Assembly: GCA_934256595.1 (NCBI GenBank)
Contig: CAKQOW010000004.1
Coordinates: forward strand, 1 to 64,000
Length of the DNA: 64,000 bases
Direction: 5' to 3'
Origin: an uncultured Clostridia bacterium
GTDB lineage: Bacteria > Bacillota > Clostridia > Peptostreptococcales > Anaerovoracaceae
Positions 31,161 to 40,610 of the stretch are shown piece after piece. The translations under genes and the position numbers were made by a program. Numbering within the stretch: position 1 is the first letter of the stretch; every line of letters starts with the position of its first letter. The notes below the pieces were generated by a model, which saw only the letters and a program-made list of their open reading frames with translations, had not been told where the DNA came from and searched no databases.

Positions 31161-32015
31161 ATGAAAAAAAGTACAAAAATAATTCTGCTTACAGCAACCG
31201 GCCTTGTGGCCTTTGGAATAGTACTTACCGTTGCAGGCGTTATAGCGGGAGCTTCATTCAAAGAAATATATCACGGCGGTCTGTGGAACCATGTATATTA
31301 TGAAGAGGAATACGACAACAGCTTCAAAAGCAGCGGGGTTTACGAGGTAGACAGTGAGAATATAGACAAAATCAGCATAGACTGGGTATCGGGAGATATC
31401 GACATAGTGCCTTATGACGGTGACAATATCGTTATGAAAGAAACCGCCCGCAAAGAAATCACAGACGAAAACTGTCTGAGATACAGAGTAAAAGACGGAG
31501 AGCTTTCGATTAACTATACAACAGGCAAGGTTGCCGTAAAATTTGGCGACACAGGGGATGACATCAACAAGAGACTTCAGGTAAAGGTTCCTAAAGCGCT
31601 TGCAGACAGCCTTAACAGTCTCAGTATTGACAGCGTATCATCGGATATTACCGCAGACGGCTTTGCAATTGACAGTATGTATGTGGACGTTACTTCGGGA
31701 AATACCAGGCTCTCGGATATGAAAGTAAAGCATTTTGAAATCGATATGATATCAGGAGATTTAGAAGCTGCATTTACAGAATGTCCTGAGGAGCTTGATG
31801 TAGACAGCACATCAGGAGACAGCACCGTATATCTGCCGGCAGGCAGCGGATTTACATTAGAATTTGACGGCGTATCGGGAGAATTTATAACAGAATTTTC
31901 ACCTCTGAAAAATTCAGATGACGATTATGTTGTGGGCGACGGCAAAAACAGCTTCAGTGTCGATACGACCGGCGGTGATTTCACAGTAAGGATAAGCAAG
32001 ACAGCAAATATATAA
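31161..32015 (+). CDS. DUF4097 beta-repeat protein
   Basis: A 284-residue protein with one N-terminal membrane anchor (about 5-27) and an extracytoplasmic domain of parallel beta repeats. Each repeat carries the VSGDI/TSGDS-like turn (DWVSGDIDIVP, VTSGNTRLSD, MISGDLEAAF, STSGDSTVYLP, VSGEFITEF), diagnostic of DUF4097. GGGGGAACG precedes ATG 31161; an earlier in-frame ATG at 31113 overlaps the DUF1700 gene. It is the last gene of the PadR operon. The repeats suggest a surface scaffold, but function is unknown. Confidence 0.9.
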   Translation: MKKSTKIILLTATGLVAFGIVLTVAGVIAGASFKEIYHGGLWNHVYYEEEYDNSFKSSGVYEVDSENIDKISIDWVSGDIDIVPYDGDNIVMKETARKEITDENCLRYRVKDGELSINYTTGKVAVKFGDTGDDINKRLQVKVPKALADSLNSLSIDSVSSDITADGFAIDSMYVDVTSGNTRLSDMKVKHFEIDMISGDLEAAFTECPEELDVDSTSGDSTVYLPAGSGFTLEFDGVSGEFITEFSPLKNSDDDYVVGDGKNSFSVDTTGGDFTVRISKTANI

Positions 32016-32022
32016 AGTTTGT

Positions 32023-32054
32023 GTAGCAGTTGATATAAAACTGCTACATTTTTT
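32023..32054 (+). terminator. Terminator of the padR operon
   Basis: GTAGCAGTT (32023-32031) pairs with AACTGCTAC (32039-32047), then ATTTTTT. Confidence 0.8.
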
Positions 32055-32128
32055 ATACGCACATTACAGCAAGTTTGTAAAAATATGCGACCTATGTATA
32101 AAATTTAGTGCAAAAACATCTAAAAAAC

Positions 32129-32156
32129 TTTACTTTTCAACTGAAACTAGTATAAT
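32129..32156 (+). promoter_or_regulatory. livJ promoter
   Basis: TTTACT (32129-32134) and TATAAT (32151-32156) are 16 bases apart. The leader of about 115 bases holds a small hairpin, ATGCCGC/GCGGCAT (about 32218-32241). Confidence 0.6.
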
Positions 32157-32276
32157 TAGTATGTGTCTTTTTTTGTATAATACTTTAGAATTAGAGCAGA
32201 AAAGACATATGGGTTTTATGCCGCTAATCAACAGGCGGCATTATTGACTTAAAACAAATTTTAGGAGGAGTAAAAA

Positions 32277-33500
32277 ATGAAAAAGAAAATCGCTCTTATT
32301 TTATCAGTAGTGATGATTCTTGCATTAGCATTCAGCGTTACAGGCTGCGGCGGCGGCAGTGATGCAGAAGGCGTTAATGTAGAAGGCGATACTATCAAAA
32401 TCGGTGTGTTCGAACCTACTACAGGTGAAAACGGCGGCGGCGGAATGCAGGAAGTTCTCGGCGTACGTTATGCAAACCAGCTTAACCCTACAGTAGAGGT
32501 TGGCGGCAAGACTTACAACATCGAATTAGTAGAAGTGGACAACCAGTCAGACAAGACTGCGGCTGTAACAGCAGCTCAGCAGCTTATCAGTGACGGAGTT
32601 GTAGGCGTTCTCGGATCATACGGTTCAGGCGTTGCTATCGCGGCAGGAGATACTTTCAAGACTGCAGCAGTTCCGGCAATCGGCTGTTCATGCACAAACC
32701 CTCAGGTTACATCAGACAACGAATTCTATTTCAGAGTCTGCTTCCTTGATCCGTTCCAGGGTACTGTAATGGCTAACTACGCAGCAGATCAGGGATACAC
32801 TAAGGCAGCAGTTATCGCTCAGAACGGTGACGACTACTCAACAGGTCTTGCAGGATACTTCAAGACTGCATTTGCAGACCTTGGCGGTGAAATCGTAGCT
32901 GACGAAACTTACAACACAAACGAATCAGACTTCAACGCTATCTTAACCAAGGTTAAATCAGCAGACCCTGATTGCATATTCATCCCTTCATCAATAGCAA
33001 CTGCTACATTAATTCTTCCGCAGATTACTGCAAACGGAATTGATGCGCAGGTACTTGCAGGCGATACATGGGAAAACGCAGCAATCATCTCAAAGGATAT
33101 GGTTGGCGCTGCATTCTCAACTTTCTTCGATGAAAACGACGAATCAAACCCTGTAGCTGTTGAATTCGTAAAAGGCTTCAAGGAATACTTAAACAGCAGC
33201 AAGCAGAACCTTACATGGAACAGCGGAACTGATACAGTAGCTGCAGTTTCAGCATTAGGTTATGATGCTTACATGGCTATGTACAATGCAATCGCTGCAT
33301 TAGATGGTGATACAGTTAACTCAGTTGCAATCAGAGATGCTCTTTACAATGTAAACTTTGACGGCGTAACAGGAAACATCACTTTCAACGATACAGGCGA
33401 TGCAAACAAGGATACAGCTTACATCAAGACTTGCACAGACAAGTCATTAAAGAGTAAGAGCTTTGAATTCTTAAAGACTCAGACTGTAGAAGCTAAATAG
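32277..33500 (+). CDS. livJ: Branched-chain amino acid ABC transporter, substrate-binding lipoprotein
   Basis: The periplasmic-binding type 1 component, anchored outside the cell. The 407-residue protein has a lipoprotein signal peptide ending in the lipobox VTGC (Cys near residue 24), followed by a Gly/Ser linker. The LivJ fold shows IGVFEPTTGENGGGG, NQSDKTAAVTAAQQLI, GSYGSGVAIAAGD and AAVIAQNGDDYSTGLAGYF. AGGAGG precedes the ATG. It is separated from the permeases by a structured 180-base gap, typical of binding proteins made in excess. Leu/Ile/Val binding is inferred from family and context. Confidence 0.93.
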   Translation: MKKKIALILSVVMILALAFSVTGCGGGSDAEGVNVEGDTIKIGVFEPTTGENGGGGMQEVLGVRYANQLNPTVEVGGKTYNIELVEVDNQSDKTAAVTAAQQLISDGVVGVLGSYGSGVAIAAGDTFKTAAVPAIGCSCTNPQVTSDNEFYFRVCFLDPFQGTVMANYAADQGYTKAAVIAQNGDDYSTGLAGYFKTAFADLGGEIVADETYNTNESDFNAILTKVKSADPDCIFIPSSIATATLILPQITANGIDAQVLAGDTWENAAIISKDMVGAAFSTFFDENDESNPVAVEFVKGFKEYLNSSKQNLTWNSGTDTVAAVSALGYDAYMAMYNAIAALDGDTVNSVAIRDALYNVNFDGVTGNITFNDTGDANKDTAYIKTCTDKSLKSKSFEFLKTQTVEAK

Positions 33501-33527
33501 TTTAACTTATACAATCTTTGATTATCA

Positions 33528-33646
33528 GAGCGTGGAGGCTTCTGCCTCCTCGCTTTACGTCTTATTAGCTTGCTAAGATTTGCGAATCAGCAGTATTGCA
33601 GGTTAATAAATCTTAGCAGGCACATGAACTGACCTTGTGACCTGCA
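33528..33646 (+). other. Structured intercistronic region between livJ and livH
   Basis: GAGCG-GGAGGC pairs with GCCTCC-CGCT (33528-33554) and is followed by only a short T-run. A 13-base stem follows: GCTTGCTAAGATT (33568-33580) / AATCTTAGCAGGC (33609-33621). A third possible hairpin, GCAGG/CCTGC, spans 33616-33646. These could be a leaky terminator that lowers permease expression relative to the binding protein, or an RNA regulator. No known riboswitch class recognised. Confidence 0.5.
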
Positions 33647-33683
33647 GGTAATTATATGTTTTTTTTAAGGAGGCTTACAAACA

Positions 33684-34571
33684 ATGACATTAACAGTATT
33701 TTTACAGTATTGTTTGGCAGGCATTTCAATAGGGGGTATATATGCCCTTATAGCTATCGGATATACAATGGTCTACGGTATACTTCGCTTAATCAACTTT
33801 GCTCACGGCGATATCTTTATGATGGCCGCATATTTTATGATATTTGCAATGGTTGATTTTGCAATTCCGTGGTATATATCAATGATAATAATGATTATAG
33901 CTACAGTAGTGCTGGGTGTTATCATCGAGAAGGTCGCATATGCGCCTCTTCGCAGCGCACCCCGCATGTCGGTTATGATTTCAGCTATAGGTGTGTCATA
34001 CCTGCTGCAGAATGTGGCTACATACCTGTTTTCAGCGCTGCCGAAATCATATCCGTCAATTCCTGTTTTAAACAAGACTATTCATCTTGGCGATGTATCA
34101 ACATCATTAGTAACATTCATAACTCCTATCATTACCATAGGATTTGTACTGCTTCTGATGGCTATGATTAAATATACCAAGGTGGGTATGGCAATGAGAG
34201 CTGTTTCCAAGGACTTTGAAACAGCGCAGCTTATGGGTATCAAAATCAACAGCGTAATATCACTTACATTTGTAATAGGCTGTTTCCTTGCGGCTGTAGG
34301 CTCAATGCTTTACTTTACGCCAAGACCGTCAGTTTATCCTCTCGTGGGCTCACTTCCGGGACTCAAATGCTTCATAGCTGCAGTATTCGGAGGAATAGGC
34401 AGCATACCGGGAGCCCTTGTGGGCGGCTTTGTAATCGGACTTTCCGAAACATTTATCAAAGCAGCGGGATATTCTGAATTCAGTGATGTATTCACATTTA
34501 TATTATTAATCGTTATCTTAATGGTAAAGCCGACAGGACTGTTTGGCGAAAAATTGGCGGAGAAGGTGTAG
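33684..34571 (+). CDS. livH: Branched-chain amino acid ABC transporter permease LivH
   Basis: A 295-residue integral membrane protein with about eight hydrophobic segments. Its opening GGIYALIAIGYTMVYGILRLINFAHGDI is the LivH signature (read here in two overlapping pieces: GGIYALIAIGYTMVYG and INFAHGD), and the ATPase-contact loop is MRAVSKDFETAQLMGI. AAGGAGG precedes the ATG. livM begins four bases after its stop. Confidence 0.94.
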   Translation: MTLTVFLQYCLAGISIGGIYALIAIGYTMVYGILRLINFAHGDIFMMAAYFMIFAMVDFAIPWYISMIIMIIATVVLGVIIEKVAYAPLRSAPRMSVMISAIGVSYLLQNVATYLFSALPKSYPSIPVLNKTIHLGDVSTSLVTFITPIITIGFVLLLMAMIKYTKVGMAMRAVSKDFETAQLMGIKINSVISLTFVIGCFLAAVGSMLYFTPRPSVYPLVGSLPGLKCFIAAVFGGIGSIPGALVGGFVIGLSETFIKAAGYSEFSDVFTFILLIVILMVKPTGLFGEKLAEKV

Positions 34572-34574
34572 ATT

Positions 34575-35657
34575 ATGTCAAAGAAAACAAAAACAATCTG
34601 TACTGCAGCTGCACTTGTAGTTCTGGCTTTACTCATAGTGATGTCCGAAAACTCCGGCTCAATGCTTCGTTCGGTACTGCAGTATGCGGCAATCTATGCT
34701 CTTGCGGCAGTATCCATGAACCTGCTTAACGGATTTACGGGACTGTTTTCACTCGGTACGGCAGGATTTATGGCGCTGGGCGCATATGCCTATGCGGTAG
34801 TTACAATTCCTGTATCCAAAAAAGCTACGGTATATTATCTTTACGGTGTTGCAGACTGGCTCAAAAACGTAGAGCTGACACCTATGATAGGCCTTATAAT
34901 CGGCGGACTTGTTGCAGCGCTGTGCGCATTTCTCATAGGTCTTCCGGTATTAAGATTAAAGAGTGACTACTTTGCAATAGCAACACTGGGCTTTGCGGAA
35001 ATCGTTCGTATAGTAGTGGGAAGCTCACCTCTCAACAAGGTTACAAACGGTTCTCTGGGTATGAACAACATTCCTAAGTTTGAGTCCTATTACACTACAT
35101 TTATTGTTGTAATTGTATGTATCGCAGTATGCGTGCTCCTTATAAACAGCTCCTACGGACGGGCTTTCAAGGCAATCAGAGAAGATGAGATAGCAGCCGA
35201 AACAATGGGAATAAACCTTGCAAAGCACAAGAGAATGTCATTTGTGGCAAGCTCGTTCTTTGCAGGCATTTCAGGCGGACTTCTCGCAATGTATCTGGGA
35301 GCAATAACTTCAACAACATTTAATATCAATATTACATATTTCGTTCTTCTTATCATCGTAATCGGAGGACTGGGCAGCATCACAGGCAGCATCATATCCT
35401 CAGTAATCGTTGTATTTGCAAGAGAATGGTGGCTGAGATTCTTAGACTCGGCTACATATATAGGCGACTGGCAGATACCGTTCATCAGAACAGGCTTCAG
35501 AATGGTAGTGTTCTCTGTTCTGCTTATGGTTGTAGTACTGTTCTGGAGACAGGGCATTATGGGCCAGAAAGAATTCTCATGGGACGGAATATATAACTTC
35601 TTCAAGAGACTGGGCAGGAAAAAATCCAGGGGAAAGGGGGAAGCGGCAAATGACTAA
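34575..35657 (+). CDS. livM: Branched-chain amino acid ABC transporter permease LivM
   Basis: The second membrane subunit. The 360-residue protein shows [23 protein letters not shown] (family core [16 protein letters not shown]), [13 protein letters not shown], and the coupling loop [15 protein letters not shown]. It has about ten hydrophobic segments and a basic C-terminal tail. Eight bases overlap livG, so translation is probably coupled. Length is within the usual range. Confidence 0.94.
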   Translation: MSKKTKTICTAAALVVLALLIVMSENSGSMLRSVLQYAAIYALAAVSMNLLNGFTGLFSLGTAGFMALGAYAYAVVTIPVSKKATVYYLYGVADWLKNVELTPMIGLIIGGLVAALCAFLIGLPVLRLKSDYFAIATLGFAEIVRIVVGSSPLNKVTNGSLGMNNIPKFESYYTTFIVVIVCIAVCVLLINSSYGRAFKAIREDEIAAETMGINLAKHKRMSFVASSFFAGISGGLLAMYLGAITSTTFNINITYFVLLIIVIGGLGSITGSIISSVIVVFAREWWLRFLDSATYIGDWQIPFIRTGFRMVVFSVLLMVVVLFWRQGIMGQKEFSWDGIYNFFKRLGRKKSRGKGEAAND

Positions 35658-36489
35658 GGAAAACATACTTCGCATTAACGATGCGACTATGCAGTTTGGC
35701 GGTGTTGTTGCCGTAAACAACCTTAACCTTGAGGTAAACAAAGGTGAGATTATAGGGCTTATAGGACCAAACGGAGCAGGCAAGACTACAGTATTCAACG
35801 TAATAACAGGTGTCTATGCTCCGACCAACGGCGCCGTTGACTTTGCGGGCAGGAGAATTATCGAAAACCACCCGCGCGGCAAAATGAAAGAACTTTACAA
35901 AGGTGAAAACAAAGGAGTCTACAAAGAAAGAACAGAGCTTACACCGGATAAAATAACAAGACTGGGTATGGCAAGAACTTTCCAGAACATCAGACTTTTC
36001 AAGGCGCTTACGGTATTTGACAATGTACTCATAGCAATGCATATGAGATCCAAAGCGAATATATTTTCGGCAACTTTCAGATTAAATCACAAGGAAGAAG
36101 CTGAAATGCGAAAGGAAACAATGGAGCTTCTCAGGATATTCGGACTTGAAAGAAACAAGGACGATGTTGCAAGCTCACTGCCATACGGCAAACAGCGTCA
36201 TCTTGAGATAGCAAGAGCCCTTGCCACAGAGCCGAAGCTTCTGCTGCTTGACGAGCCTGCGGCAGGCATGAACCCTCAGGAGTCAGATGAGCTGATGCAC
36301 CTGATCAAAAAAATCAGAGATGAATTTGATCTGTCAGTTCTTATGATTGAGCATCATATGCAGGTGGTAATGGGTATATGCGAAAGAATTTATGTACTCG
36401 ACTACGGCAGGCTGATTGCAGAGGGAACTCCTTCAGAAATACAGAATAACCCTAAGGTTATAGAAGCATATTTGGGGGTGGACGACTAA
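35650..36489 (+). CDS. livG: Branched-chain amino acid ABC transporter ATPase LivG
   Basis: A 279-residue ATPase. Walker [10 protein letters not shown] near residue 40, Q-loop [10 protein letters not shown], signature [15 protein letters not shown], Walker [13 protein letters not shown], and H-loop [11 protein letters not shown]. The [10 protein letters not shown] end is typical of LivG. The signature reads PYGKQ in place of the classic SGGQ, as is usual for LivG. It overlaps livF by one base (TAATG). Confidence 0.95.
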   Translation: MTKENILRINDATMQFGGVVAVNNLNLEVNKGEIIGLIGPNGAGKTTVFNVITGVYAPTNGAVDFAGRRIIENHPRGKMKELYKGENKGVYKERTELTPDKITRLGMARTFQNIRLFKALTVFDNVLIAMHMRSKANIFSATFRLNHKEEAEMRKETMELLRIFGLERNKDDVASSLPYGKQRHLEIARALATEPKLLLLDEPAAGMNPQESDELMHLIKKIRDEFDLSVLMIEHHMQVVMGICERIYVLDYGRLIAEGTPSEIQNNPKVIEAYLGVDD

Positions 36490-37199
36490 TGTTAAAAATA
36501 GAAAATCTACACGTATATTACGGCGGTATACACGCGCTGCAGGGAATCAACCTTGAAGTTCCCGACAGACAGATAATATCGCTTATAGGGGCCAACGGAG
36601 CCGGCAAGAGCACAACTCTCAAGGCTATAATGAGCCTTGTGTCAAAGCCTGAGGGCCACATAGAATTTGACGGTGTCGACATCACCAAGATGGAAACCAG
36701 AAACGTAGTAAAGCAGGGCGTTGTACTCTGCCCTGAGGGAAGACGTGTGTTCCCTGACCTTACAGTTGAAGAAAACCTTGTAATGGGATCATATCTTCGT
36801 AAGGACAAAGACGGCATCAAAAAGGACAAGGAATGGGTATACGAGCTGTTCCCTAGAATGAAAGAAAGAGAATGGCAGATGGCAGGTACGCTTTCAGGCG
36901 GTGAGCAGCAAATGCTTGCAGTAGGACGCGCACTTATGACAAAGCCTAAGCTTCTGATGCTTGACGAGCCGTCACTGGGTCTTGCGCCGCTGATTATCAG
37001 GGATATATTCTCAATTATAACTGAAATCAAGGAAGCGGGCGTAAATGTGCTTCTGATAGAGCAGAACGCAAAAGCGGCTCTTGAAATTTCAGACCACGCA
37101 TATGTAATGGAAACAGGAAGAATAACCCTTGAGGGCACAGGACAGGAGCTTTTGAATGACCCTAGAGTGCAGCAGGCATATCTGGGCGAAGCAAAATAA
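36489..37199 (+). CDS. livF: Branched-chain amino acid ABC transporter ATPase LivF
   Basis: A 236-residue ATPase paired with LivG. Walker A GANGAGKST near residue 37, CPEGRRVFPDLTVEENL, signature LSGGEQQMLAVGRAL, Walker B LLMLDEPSLGLAP, and the C-terminal LLNDPRVQQAYLG of LivF. Full length. It closes the liv operon before a terminator at 37214. Confidence 0.95.
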   Translation: MLKIENLHVYYGGIHALQGINLEVPDRQIISLIGANGAGKSTTLKAIMSLVSKPEGHIEFDGVDITKMETRNVVKQGVVLCPEGRRVFPDLTVEENLVMGSYLRKDKDGIKKDKEWVYELFPRMKEREWQMAGTLSGGEQQMLAVGRALMTKPKLLMLDEPSLGLAPLIIRDIFSIITEIKEAGVNVLLIEQNAKAALEISDHAYVMETGRITLEGTGQELLNDPRVQQAYLGEAK

Positions 37200-37213
37200 A
37201 TATACGGATACGG

Positions 37214-37239
37214 CCGGAGTTTTAAAGCTCCGGTTTTTT
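37214..37239 (+). terminator. liv operon terminator
   Basis: CCGGAG (37214-37219) pairs with CTCCGG (37228-37233), followed by TTTTTT. Confidence 0.8.
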
Positions 37240-37424
37240 CTTTGCTCTCAAGGGTTAAAAAAAATATAAGAATTAATAACGGGACATAGTAATATCGCTG
37301 TGTCCTTTTTCATATGGTATATAAGGACAACAGGAGGCCACAACACATTAGTTCTGTTTTTTCGACAATAAAAGCATATTAATAATAGTTAAAATTATCA
37401 CAAATGCAAATTTTCAGAGAATTA

Positions 37425-37484
37425 TTGACAATTGTCTACAACTCAAAATATAATTAATTGTCTGAACTCACCGGTTCAGGCAAT
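37425..37484 (+). promoter_or_regulatory. Promoter and leader stem-loop of the amino acid permease
   Basis: TTGACA (37425-37430) and TATAAT (37449-37454) are 18 bases apart. Over the start lies ATTGTCTGAAC (37457-37467) / GTTCAGGCAAT (37474-37484), an 11-base stem. TTTTTTT follows seven bases later (37491-37497). It may be an operator or a weak attenuator. The region 37240-37424 holds nothing else I recognise. Confidence 0.6.
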
Positions 37485-37519
37485 GGAATATTTTTTTATT
37501 TTATTAAGGAGGTTGTGCT

Positions 37520-39070
37520 ATGACTAAAGAAAAGAATGTAGCGGCATCTGAGCCTCAAGAACTAAAAAGAGGTATTAAAGGCTGGCAGGTGGCATTCATA
37601 GGCTTAGGCGGAGTAATCGGCTCGTGTTACTTCCTGGGAGTAGGCTGGACCATTCAGGTAATGGGTCCTTCAGTATTCTTCGCGTTTGCAGTAGTAGGCG
37701 TAATTGTATTCGGTCTTATGATTTCATACGCTGAGCTGCTTGTAAATCTGCCGCGAAAAGGCACCTTTGTAGCTTACACCAATGAGTTTTTGGGACCTAC
37801 GCTTTCGGTCGGGATGGGATGGTCGTTCTGGTTTAACTGGGTATGTTACTGTCCATCGGAGGCTATTGCAGTTTCGTATGTATTGCAGGAGCTGACAGGA
37901 AACAACAGTCCGGTCGCATATGTGGCGTTTGCGCTTGGTACAATGGCAGCTCTGACAATAATCAATCTTTGCTCAGTAGATATATTTGCTAAGATTGAAT
38001 CCGGTCTGGCTATCACAAAAGTTATCATCATTATATTATTTATCTTAATAGCATTCGGTATTTGGATCGGTATCTGGGGCAACCCTAACGGCGAGCTTGT
38101 AGGTAAGGTTGAAGAAGGCTTCAAGGGTATGGGCGTTAACTTCGGAAGCGGAGACTTATATCACGATCTGTTCCCTAACGGCTTTGGCGTAGTGCTTGTA
38201 CTGATGACTGTAGTACTGGTAACTTTCCAGGGTACAGAAATCGTAGGTCTGTCGGCAGCAGAGTCACAGAACCCTGATGTTGCGGTTCCAAGAGCTTGCA
38301 GAAGCGTTACATATCGTATTGTAGGACTTTACCTTGTTCCTATTCTTCTCGTACTGCTTGTATTCCCTACAGCTTGGGCAACAGACGAAAGACCTGTATT
38401 TGCAGATGTAATGAGTGCATACGGATTTGACGGATTTGCATATGTATTCCTTGCAGTAGTACTGGTAGCAGCATTCAGCTGTGCTAACACAGGTTTCTAC
38501 GGAACAGTAAGATGTATGTACGGACTTTCAGTTGAAGGTCTTGCACCTAAGTTTTTATCAAAGCTTTCAAAGAACGCAGCTCCTCAGAGAGCAGTATTAT
38601 TCACACTTGCATTTATGTGGGTTGTACTTGTTATAGGTCTTATCTCAGAACTTACAGGTTTCTTATCAAATCTGTATGGCAGCCTGTTATCAATGTCAGG
38701 CTTCACAGGTACGCTTGCTTGGGTAGGAATTATCTGGTCACAGAAGAGAATGCGTGTTAGACTTAAGGCAAACGGATATGATCCTGAAACTTGCCTGAGA
38801 GCAAAAGTAAGCAAAGGAATGGGCTGGGTGCCATGGTTTGCAATGTTTGCACAGTTAATCTGTCTGATTATGCTGGCATTCGGTGATATCATTGACCCTG
38901 AAGGCAATGCAGGCGGCGGAATTGTTATATTCTCTATAGCAACATCAGCAGTAGTAGTTCCTATGATAGTTTACAGAATACTTAAATCAAAAGGTAAGGT
39001 TAGAGAAATCGATGCTCTTGGAAAAGGCGAGAAGTCATTCGATGAAACTTTCCCACCACTTAACAAATAG
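37520..39070 (+). CDS. APC family amino acid permease
   Basis: A 516-residue transporter with about twelve hydrophobic segments. The APC signature near the start is FIGLGGVIGSCYFLGVG (substrate-binding unwound helix 1), with ELLVNLPRKGTFVAYTNEFLGP next, then FQGTEIVGLSAAESQNP in segment 6. It resembles the basic/aromatic amino acid permease branch, but substrate cannot be fixed from sequence. AAGGAGG precedes the ATG. It is monocistronic, next to the branched-chain importer and a TetR regulator. Confidence 0.88.
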   Translation: MTKEKNVAASEPQELKRGIKGWQVAFIGLGGVIGSCYFLGVGWTIQVMGPSVFFAFAVVGVIVFGLMISYAELLVNLPRKGTFVAYTNEFLGPTLSVGMGWSFWFNWVCYCPSEAIAVSYVLQELTGNNSPVAYVAFALGTMAALTIINLCSVDIFAKIESGLAITKVIIIILFILIAFGIWIGIWGNPNGELVGKVEEGFKGMGVNFGSGDLYHDLFPNGFGVVLVLMTVVLVTFQGTEIVGLSAAESQNPDVAVPRACRSVTYRIVGLYLVPILLVLLVFPTAWATDERPVFADVMSAYGFDGFAYVFLAVVLVAAFSCANTGFYGTVRCMYGLSVEGLAPKFLSKLSKNAAPQRAVLFTLAFMWVVLVIGLISELTGFLSNLYGSLLSMSGFTGTLAWVGIIWSQKRMRVRLKANGYDPETCLRAKVSKGMGWVPWFAMFAQLICLIMLAFGDIIDPEGNAGGGIVIFSIATSAVVVPMIVYRILKSKGKVREIDALGKGEKSFDETFPPLNK

Positions 39071-39103
39071 TATTTGATTATCTAAACTCATATGATAACA
39101 TCG

Positions 39104-39138
39104 GGCGGGGCAATCGCATCTATGGCGGTTGCCCTGCC
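39104..39138 (+). terminator. Possible permease terminator hairpin
   Basis: GGCGGGGCAA pairs with TTGCCCTGCC at all ten positions with one G-T pair, inside a longer stem. No T-run follows, so termination is uncertain. Confidence 0.4.
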
Positions 39139-39156
39139 TGCGTGTGTAAAAAGAAG

Positions 39157-39185
39157 TTGCAATAAACGGGTAAATATGGTACTAT
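39157..39185 (+). promoter_or_regulatory. Putative promoter of the TetR gene
   Basis: TTGCAA (39157-39162) and TACTAT (39180-39185) are 17 bases apart. The TTG start codon of the gene is at 39221. Confidence 0.55.
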
Positions 39186-39220
39186 GCGAATATATTACAA
39201 CAAGATTGAGGGTGAATTTT

Positions 39221-39916
39221 TTGGCTAAGAGAGGTAAACAGCCAAGCGGCATATTGACAAGAAAGAAGATGATGAATTCTGCAGTGACCCTGTTTCTCGA
39301 AAAGGGTTATCATAATACGACTACAGCATCTATATCGAGAAAAGCAGGAATGACCGGCAGTTCATTTTTCAGAGCATTTGAAAACAAAGAAGCAGTACTC
39401 CTGGCGCTGGTTGAGGACATGTTTGACAGCCAGTTTGAAATGGCCAGGTTTGATGATCCGCTGATGGTATATGCGGTGGAGACTTCAATTCAGATGAACA
39501 TTGCTGAGCTTAATGAGTCCCTTAGGGATTTGTATGTAACAGCTTATTCACTGCCTGCAACCTCTGAGTATATATATCGCAGAACCGCAGACAAGCTCAA
39601 ACAGCTTTTTAATGAATATATGCCGGAGGCAGATGACAGAGAGTTCTATGAAATGGAGATAGCGTCTGCCGGTATAACCAGAGGCTATATGGCTAAAGCC
39701 TGCAGCGATGACTTTACCATGGAGATGAAGCTGAGTCGATATATCAGATGCTGTATGAGGCTTTACAGAGTGCCTGAGGATAAAATAGATCAGGCGATAG
39801 AAAAAACTCTTGCCATGGATTTAAAACCTGTGGCAGAGAAGCTCGTAAACGCTGCAATAAGCAGATACAGAGATGCATTTGAAAAAGTAATCTCAGCCAG
39901 ACCGGCAAATAAATAG
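39221..39916 (+). CDS. TetR family transcriptional regulator
   Basis: A 231-residue regulator. After a basic tail, ILTRKKMMNSAVTLFLEKGYHNTTTASISRKAG shows the TetR helix-turn-helix (seen in the pieces AVTLFLEKGYHNTTTASIS and GSSFFRAFENKEAVLLAL). The C-terminal ligand domain is longer than in the 13633 regulator and has a YxxxY-rich core. The start is TTG 39221, behind GAGGGTG (39208-39214); an ATG at 39092 in frame would add 43 residues that cross the hairpin and promoter, so it is rejected. Its target is unknown; the permease or yjdF are the neighbours. Confidence 0.8.
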   Translation: MAKRGKQPSGILTRKKMMNSAVTLFLEKGYHNTTTASISRKAGMTGSSFFRAFENKEAVLLALVEDMFDSQFEMARFDDPLMVYAVETSIQMNIAELNESLRDLYVTAYSLPATSEYIYRRTADKLKQLFNEYMPEADDREFYEMEIASAGITRGYMAKACSDDFTMEMKLSRYIRCCMRLYRVPEDKIDQAIEKTLAMDLKPVAEKLVNAAISRYRDAFEKVISARPANK

Positions 39917-40015
39917 GATATTTACTTGAAGTTCATTTTTTCTCAGGGGCTGCTGCGCTGTAATGGCGCAGTGGTCTTTTGCAATTACGACGTTATTGTG
40001 ATATATTGATTATTA

Positions 40016-40105
40016 CCGCAGAGATAAAAACACAGCTCCGGTTGGTAGTCCGGACGCACCGAATGGTGTCAGTAACCTGCCTCCTTGGTTGTCCGTTCTC
40101 TGCAA
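40016..40105 (+). ncRNA. yjdF riboswitch (azaaromatic-sensing)
   Basis: Outer stem GCAGAGA (40018-40024) / TCTCTGC (40097-40103) closes a junction with CTCCGG/CCGGAC, CACC-GAAT-GGTG and AACC/GGTT helices. The purine-rich AAAAACACAG and GTCAGTAACCTGC segments lie between them. It lies directly before a yjdF (DUF2992) gene, the position that defines the yjdF RNA motif. That motif binds azaaromatic compounds in vitro. An extended stem with GTGAT/ATCAC outside it may mask or expose the ribosome site. Confidence 0.85.
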
Positions 40106-40130
40106 TCACATAATTAAGGAGGATTTTCTG

Positions 40131-40610
40131 ATGGAAAAGACGACAAGCAGGCTTACAGTTATTTTCGAGGACCCTTTCTGGATAGGGCTTTATGAACGGC
40201 AGACAGGTGCCCGGTATGAAGTTTGCAGAATTGTATTCGGAGCCGAGCCCAGGAACTATGACATTGAGGCGTTTATGAGAAAAAACTGGCGGAAGCTGAA
40301 ATTCAGTCCGGCTGTATCCGGCGAAGCTCTAAATGAGCGCAGAGTAAATCCCAAGCGAATGCAGAGGGAGATAAACAGGGCTATGAAGCAAAAAAGCATC
40401 AGCACTAAGGCGCAGCAGGCGATAAACCTTGCAAGAGAGCAAAACAAGCTGGAAAAGAAAAAACGCTCCAGAGAGCAGAAAGAAGCCGAAAAACAAAAGA
40501 AACTTCTGATACATCAGGAAAAGAAAAGACAAAAGCACAGGGGGCCATTAACCTCTGTGCTTGATTCGTTTATATGTTCTGCGCTATCAGGCTTCCTATC
40601 TGCTCTGTAG
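40131..40610 (+). CDS. yjdF: YjdF (DUF2992) family protein
   Basis: A 159-residue protein. [16 protein letters not shown] at the start and [12 protein letters not shown] with RNYDIEAFM are the DUF2992 core, followed by a very long Lys/Arg/Glu/Gln helix ([20 protein letters not shown]). The family occurs beneath the yjdF riboswitch and may deal with toxic aromatic compounds; the biochemical role is unknown. TAAGGAGGA precedes ATG 40131. The last 15 or so residues run past the leuB terminator and overlap the end of leuB by 41 bases, which may be a natural extension or a lost stop. Confidence 0.85.
   Translation: MEKTTSRLTVIFEDPFWIGLYERQTGARYEVCRIVFGAEPRNYDIEAFMRKNWRKLKFSPAVSGEALNERRVNPKRMQREINRAMKQKSISTKAQQAINLAREQNKLEKKKRSREQKEAEKQKKLLIHQEKKRQKHRGPLTSVLDSFICSALSGFLSAL
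40534..40565 (-). terminator. leuB terminator inside the yjdF 3' end
   Basis: AAGCACAGGGG pairs with CCTCTGTGCTT around eight bases. On the minus strand it is followed by TTTTGTCTTTTC. It lies within the yjdF coding sequence and just past the leuB stop (plus 40570). Confidence 0.7.

Noticed and set aside
39092..39220. N-terminal extension of the TetR regulator at 39092
   Set aside because: It runs through a hairpin and the promoter, while TTG 39221 has a proper ribosome site.
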